A DNA stretch of 64,000 nucleotides from positions 72,597 to 136,596 of the forward strand of contig VXAZ01005692.1 of NCBI GenBank assembly GCA_013399875.1. Reading direction: 5' to 3'. A model generated the notes under the pieces. The model saw nothing but the letters and a program-made list of their open reading frames with translations, ran no database searches and was not told where the DNA came from. Source of the stretch: Gymnorhina tibicen (Eukaryota > Chordata > Aves > Passeriformes > Artamidae). The position numbers and the translations under genes were made by a program. How positions within the stretch are numbered: the stretch's first letter is position 1; every line of letters starts with the position of its first letter. Shown here in pieces: positions 60,565-64,000 of this stretch.

Positions 60565-61307
60565 CTGTGGAAAGAATTCAGAGGGAAGTGGGAATCAGGG
60601 AGGAGTAATAGTCCCAGGCAGACTCTGACACGTTAAAGGAAAAAAATGCCACCAACATTCATACAAAAAACCAAGGAAACCAGCCCAAAGAACACTGTCT
60701 CGACAAGGCAGACCAACAGAACCAGGTTAGCTGGCCGAGCTGTTCCAGTACAGGCTGCACAGAACATATGGGATGTTTGTGGATATGCAGGAAGCTTTCC
60801 CATAGGAAATGGCCTCAGAGTCTACAGATTGCACACATCAATACTGTGTGCTGTTTACTGAACTGCATGTTAAACAAGCAAATTTATGGAAACAAAATCC
60901 CCAAATCAGAACTGCTTACTCTTTGATAAATAACATCATAAGCTGCTTTTTGGTAACCTCCTCACTTTGAGCAGCATTTTAAATTACAGCAGAAGCCAAA
61001 CATTATGGTGGACCCTGGACAAGGAACACAGAGCCTTCCACAACTGCTCCCAAGAGTTCAGGTCTGTCTGTGGCTATCATACAACAGTTCGAGTTGGAAG
61101 GGACCTTAAAGCCCACCCAGCTCCACCCCCTGCCATGGGCAGGGACACCTTCCACTATCCCAGGTGGCTCCAAGCCCCGTCCAATTTGGCCTTGGACACT
61201 TCCAGGGATCCAGGGGCAGCCACAGCTTCTCCTGGCAATTGTGCCCAGGGATGTGCAGATAAGTCTGGTAAGGATATCACAAGAAATTCTAGTCACCATA
61301 AACTCAC
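60565..61307 (-). other. CTPS1 intron with one CR1
   Basis: A 743-bp intron. An antisense-to-+ CR1 (so sense to CTPS1) lies at 61083-61250, about 60 bp from the next exon upstream in transcription order. Confidence 0.88.
61083..61250 (-). mobile_element. CR1 LINE 3'-end fragment
   Basis: TTCGAGTTGGAAGGGACCTT, then CCACCCCCTGCCATGGGCAG and AGGTGGCTCCAAGCCCCGTC in reverse orientation. Confidence 0.93.
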
Positions 61308-61351
61308 CACTGGATGAGAAGTTTTGGGGTCAAACTCTGTTGAGTTGGCAT
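61308..61351 (-). CDS. CTPS1: CTPS1 micro-exon: DANSTEFDPKTSHPV
   Basis: A 44-nt exon, too short to stand out as an open frame, found because the flanking exons need it. The acceptor is CATTGCAG and the donor GTG|GTGAGT. It encodes DANSTEFDPKTSHPV, matching human CTPS1 with one change, and restores the frame between WQ and VIDMPEHN. Confidence 0.96.
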
Positions 61352-62147
61352 CTGCAATGTAACGTTCAGCAATCAGAAACACCAAGTCTCTCACACCATG
61401 ACATCGTCACCTACAGGACCTGCCCCAGGTACAGCTGCTTCTCATCCCCGACTGTGCTGAGCCCCCCCAGGCACAGAACACCCCAGGCAGCAGGAACAGG
61501 GCTGTCAGCACTGGCTGGTATCAATTTCAAAGGCTGCAGTCTTAGGACAACCCACTCTCGTTCAGGAAAAACACACATTGAGCAGCTTCAAATATAAAGG
61601 CACAGAGGGGGAAGGGAGCAGAGTGGTCTGAGAAACTCCTTTTTCCCTACCCCCACTACTGTCGAGACTCAGAGTCAGGCTGAGAACTCCATTTAGCACT
61701 CTCTGAAGGGAGTTCTGTTAACAGGGGCCTGCTCAGTTCAAGCAGTGGGGCTCAGAAGGTAACTCCACTCACTGAAGGAGCTGCAGCTGCTGGCTGGCTG
61801 AACTGCTTCTTGGGCTTCATTCCCACTGGCTGCAGTGAGAATTTGGGATGCCCAGCTCACGCAGGCCACCAAAGTGTTTCATGCAGGAGCTGAACCTCAT
61901 GTTAAGCAAGAGGAAGCCTTCTGTCATTGTAAGCAAGACTTTACTCCACTGATTTTTATTTAAATATGATAAGGAAAGGTTTTTTTTACTTTGAATTAGC
62001 AAAACAGATGGGGATTTTTACAGGTCTAGGGAAAAAATTAAACCTACCTATGAAAAATTTAAAATCACAGGTATCCAAAAAAATCACAGGTATTACTCAA
62101 GCAACCCAAGAAATGACCAAAAGGCAGGAAGGGTTTTGTGCAATTAC
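61352..62147 (-). other. CTPS1 intron, nothing recognised
   Basis: A 796-bp intron. No repeat family or exon was seen. Confidence 0.88.
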
Positions 62148-62210
62148 CTTGCCAACCAAGGACACTGCGAGCAAACTCCACCACTGCCAACTGCATTCCC
62201 AAGCAGACTC
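62148..62210 (-). CDS. CTPS1: CTPS1 exon with the catalytic Cys
   Basis: A 63-nt exon with acceptor CTTCCACAG and donor CAAG|GTAATT. It encodes [20 protein letters not shown] then Q. The Cys of VCLGMQ is the glutaminase nucleophile (human Cys399) in its nucleophile elbow. The motif is intact. Confidence 0.98.
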
Positions 62211-62732
62211 CTGTGGAAGGAAAGGCAGGACACAGATCAGGTCAGGACAAGGACCTCTGAGCCCATGTTGCAAAGCACACACACCTTCAGAGAGTATCCT
62301 GAACCAGAGGAAAACCTGCATAGGGGTCTGTAGTCCTGTCAGGCTTTACTTCCCTCCCTTTCCCATCCCTCTGCTCCACACCAGTTCAGTCTCTCACCAC
62401 AGGCATTTCATTGAAATGTTGTCACATGTTTCTTGGTGCCAAGATCGCCACAGCCTGCCCTGAAACATCCCCAGACTGCTATCCCCTCATTACAGATTCC
62501 TTGTCAGCACATCCCAGCCAACTCTGACCACTTCAGAGCTAACCAGGGATGAGGCTGCATTCCCAGCTCAGCTGAGCACAGATCACTGCCTTCCTCAGCC
62601 AACTGCCTACAAAATTGCTCATCCCAGGCACCAGTGAAAACCAGGGGAGCTCTTGCTGCAGACCAGTTCGGCTGTTATCCAACCTCCTTTCCTTTGCTTG
62701 CTTTCTTCTTATGGATGAAACACATTTCTCAC
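62211..62732 (-). other. CTPS1 intron, nothing recognised
   Basis: A 522-bp intron. No exon or repeat was seen. Confidence 0.9.
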
Positions 62733-62827
62733 CTAAGAAGGGTTTCTTCTGTTTTCTTGCCCAGGAAATAGCTTGAATTTTGCCTTCTGTCCCTCGAACA
62801 CCAAATCCACCAGGCACCAGAACTCCG
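62733..62827 (-). CDS. CTPS1: CTPS1 exon: [14 protein letters not shown]
   Basis: A 95-nt exon with acceptor CTCATGCAG and donor TTAG|GTGAGA. It encodes [20 protein letters not shown] then [12 protein letters not shown]. The PGGFG.RG loop forms the glutamine-site oxyanion region in this family. Confidence 0.98.
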
Positions 62828-63703
62828 CTGCATGAGGATGAAAAGATTCCATTCAGCATGGTTCCCCCAAACCACATACCCACCCATAAAATCTTGGGCT
62901 TGCAAAACCTCTCTCCTGAAAAGGGCTCTGAAGTAGCCACGTGGCAAGGCCTGGCTGCAGCAGTTTCCATGTGACTTCACGTGAGCTGTCACACAAAGAG
63001 AAAATTACAGGGAAATGTTTTATAAATGCCAATTTTACCTTCCCAAAGAGAGATCCAAAACACAATGCAGGTCACCATACTGAAATGGTTCATGCTGTGG
63101 GACTCATGTGCCCTGCACCAAACACATTTGCAAACACATCACCCAGCCGGGCCCACGCTGAGGAAGCCTCTGGCTACGGCATCAGGTTGCCCTAACACCA
63201 AATTCTACAGGAGGTTCATTCTTCTGATCCCACCCAAATCCTGCCACCCTGAGGGGTAACAGCCCCCACTCATTCTTGTTTTTGTGCTATCTCTTGGCCC
63301 TCCTCTGCATACTAACACTTTTCCCCTTCTCACACTTTATTTCTAAAGAACTTGCTACCCCATTTACACCTTCCATTCTCACTCTGGCTTTAAAAGCCTT
63401 TACCAGTACCTTTCCTTTCTCCTGATTTCCTCTCACTGTTTCCACCTGATCATGCAGGCGTGCATATCCTCACCAGCATGATCATTTCACCCACTGCTCC
63501 CTTTCACCAACTCCTTCACTTCTTTAACAATTCTAGATTTAATTCTTATCCTAAATGCCCCTGAGAGGTGTTTGGGGCCTTGTCAGAGTGTGCTGGTACA
63601 GTGGCTAAGAAAACAGTCTCCAGTAAGGCCTCTAACTCCAAAGCTGTCAGCAGCAGCAGGTTTATCAGACATTCTCCAAGGAAAGGGCCAGAGCAGAACT
63701 CAC
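62828..63703 (-). other. CTPS1 intron, nothing recognised
   Basis: An 876-bp intron. No exon or repeat was recognised. Confidence 0.88.
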
Positions 63704-63792
63704 TCAGCACCACAGAGCTTCTGCCACGCCTCGTGGTACCGCACAGGCTCCTCCTGCAGAGTATCTGGCTCCAAGTCAGCAGAGTCAATGTA
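63704..63792 (-). CDS. CTPS1: CTPS1 exon: YIDSADLEP
   Basis: An 89-nt exon with acceptor TTCTTCCCAG and donor GCTGA|GTGAGT, phase 0 to phase 2. It encodes [20 protein letters not shown] then EAWQKLCGA. It is the first CTPS1 exon in transcription order inside the window and lies at the start of the glutaminase domain. Confidence 0.97.
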
Positions 63793-64000
63793 CTGGGAAG
63801 AAATCCAAAAAAAGGATGAGATGAGATATTGCCATAAGAGTGTGCAGGATCTCTTGAATTCTCATTAAATTAGGATAGCATCATTCCTCCTGCATAGCTC
63901 TGGATTTGTTTCATAATGGATATTAAAGTTTTTTTCTGGGCTGATTTCCCATCTGTTAGCCAACAAACTACTTTCCTCACCACCCTACTATCGGTGCACA
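63793..64000 (-). other. CTPS1 intron running off the window
   Basis: No exon was seen. The preceding exon (expected to end in LEIK) lies beyond 64000. Confidence 0.85.

Larger units (their letters stand above)
58477..63792 (-). other. CTPS1: CTPS1 gene, 3' half (glutaminase domain)
   Basis: CTP synthase 1 makes CTP from UTP, ATP and glutamine in the cytosol, the last step of de novo pyrimidine nucleotide synthesis. It can assemble into filaments. Nine exons here splice in frame to 256 residues, the same length I count for the matching end of the 591-residue human protein. They hold the class-I glutamine amidotransferase domain: the oxyanion-side GGFGVRG motif, the nucleophile in VCLGMQ (human Cys399) and the YHPEF His/Glu pair (human His526 and Glu528). 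A Ser-rich regulatory tail follows. The N-terminal synthetase half lies to the right of the window. Nothing suggests inactivation. Confidence 0.97.

Overview
This window is avian genomic DNA. The evidence is about twenty fragments of the chicken-repeat-1 (CR1) LINE family, mostly 3' ends, one ERV LTR of a type common in bird genomes, short introns and GC-rich gene ends. I cannot name the species.

Two conserved genes lie tail to tail. On the + strand, most of SCMH1 (sex comb on midleg homolog 1, a Polycomb-group protein) runs from a 69-nt upstream candidate exon at 4457 to a stop codon at 51397. Poly(A) signals lie between 52975 and 53212. Thirteen exons can be placed by in-frame splice junctions. 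They encode two MBT repeats (exons 2-5), a basic AT-hook-like linker (exons 6-7), the SLED domain (exons 8-9), a Ser/Pro-rich variable region (exons 10-11) and the C-terminal SPM/SAM domain (exons 12-13). The first coding exon or exons are not found and probably lie to the left of the window. The two largest segments without exons are 14959-33535 (18.6 kb) and 36502-42397.

On the - strand, the 3' half of CTPS1 (CTP synthase 1) occupies 63792 down to 58477. Nine exons encode 256 residues: the class-I glutamine amidotransferase domain with its Cys/His/Glu triad, and the Ser-rich C-terminal tail. The synthetase half lies to the right of the window. One CTPS1 intron uses a GC-AG splice pair.

Between the two genes (53236-58230) is a GC-rich five-copy minisatellite directly after the SCMH1 poly(A) signal, then sequence in which I see no gene. 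In human the locus also carries SLFNL1 between these two genes; I could not recognise it here.

The rest is intron, CR1 fragments, one LTR, microsatellites and a few unexplained local duplications. The least explained feature is a run of unusually long minus-strand open frames at 24200-26881 inside the largest SCMH1 intron. There is no sign of a prokaryotic-type system, CRISPR array or operon.
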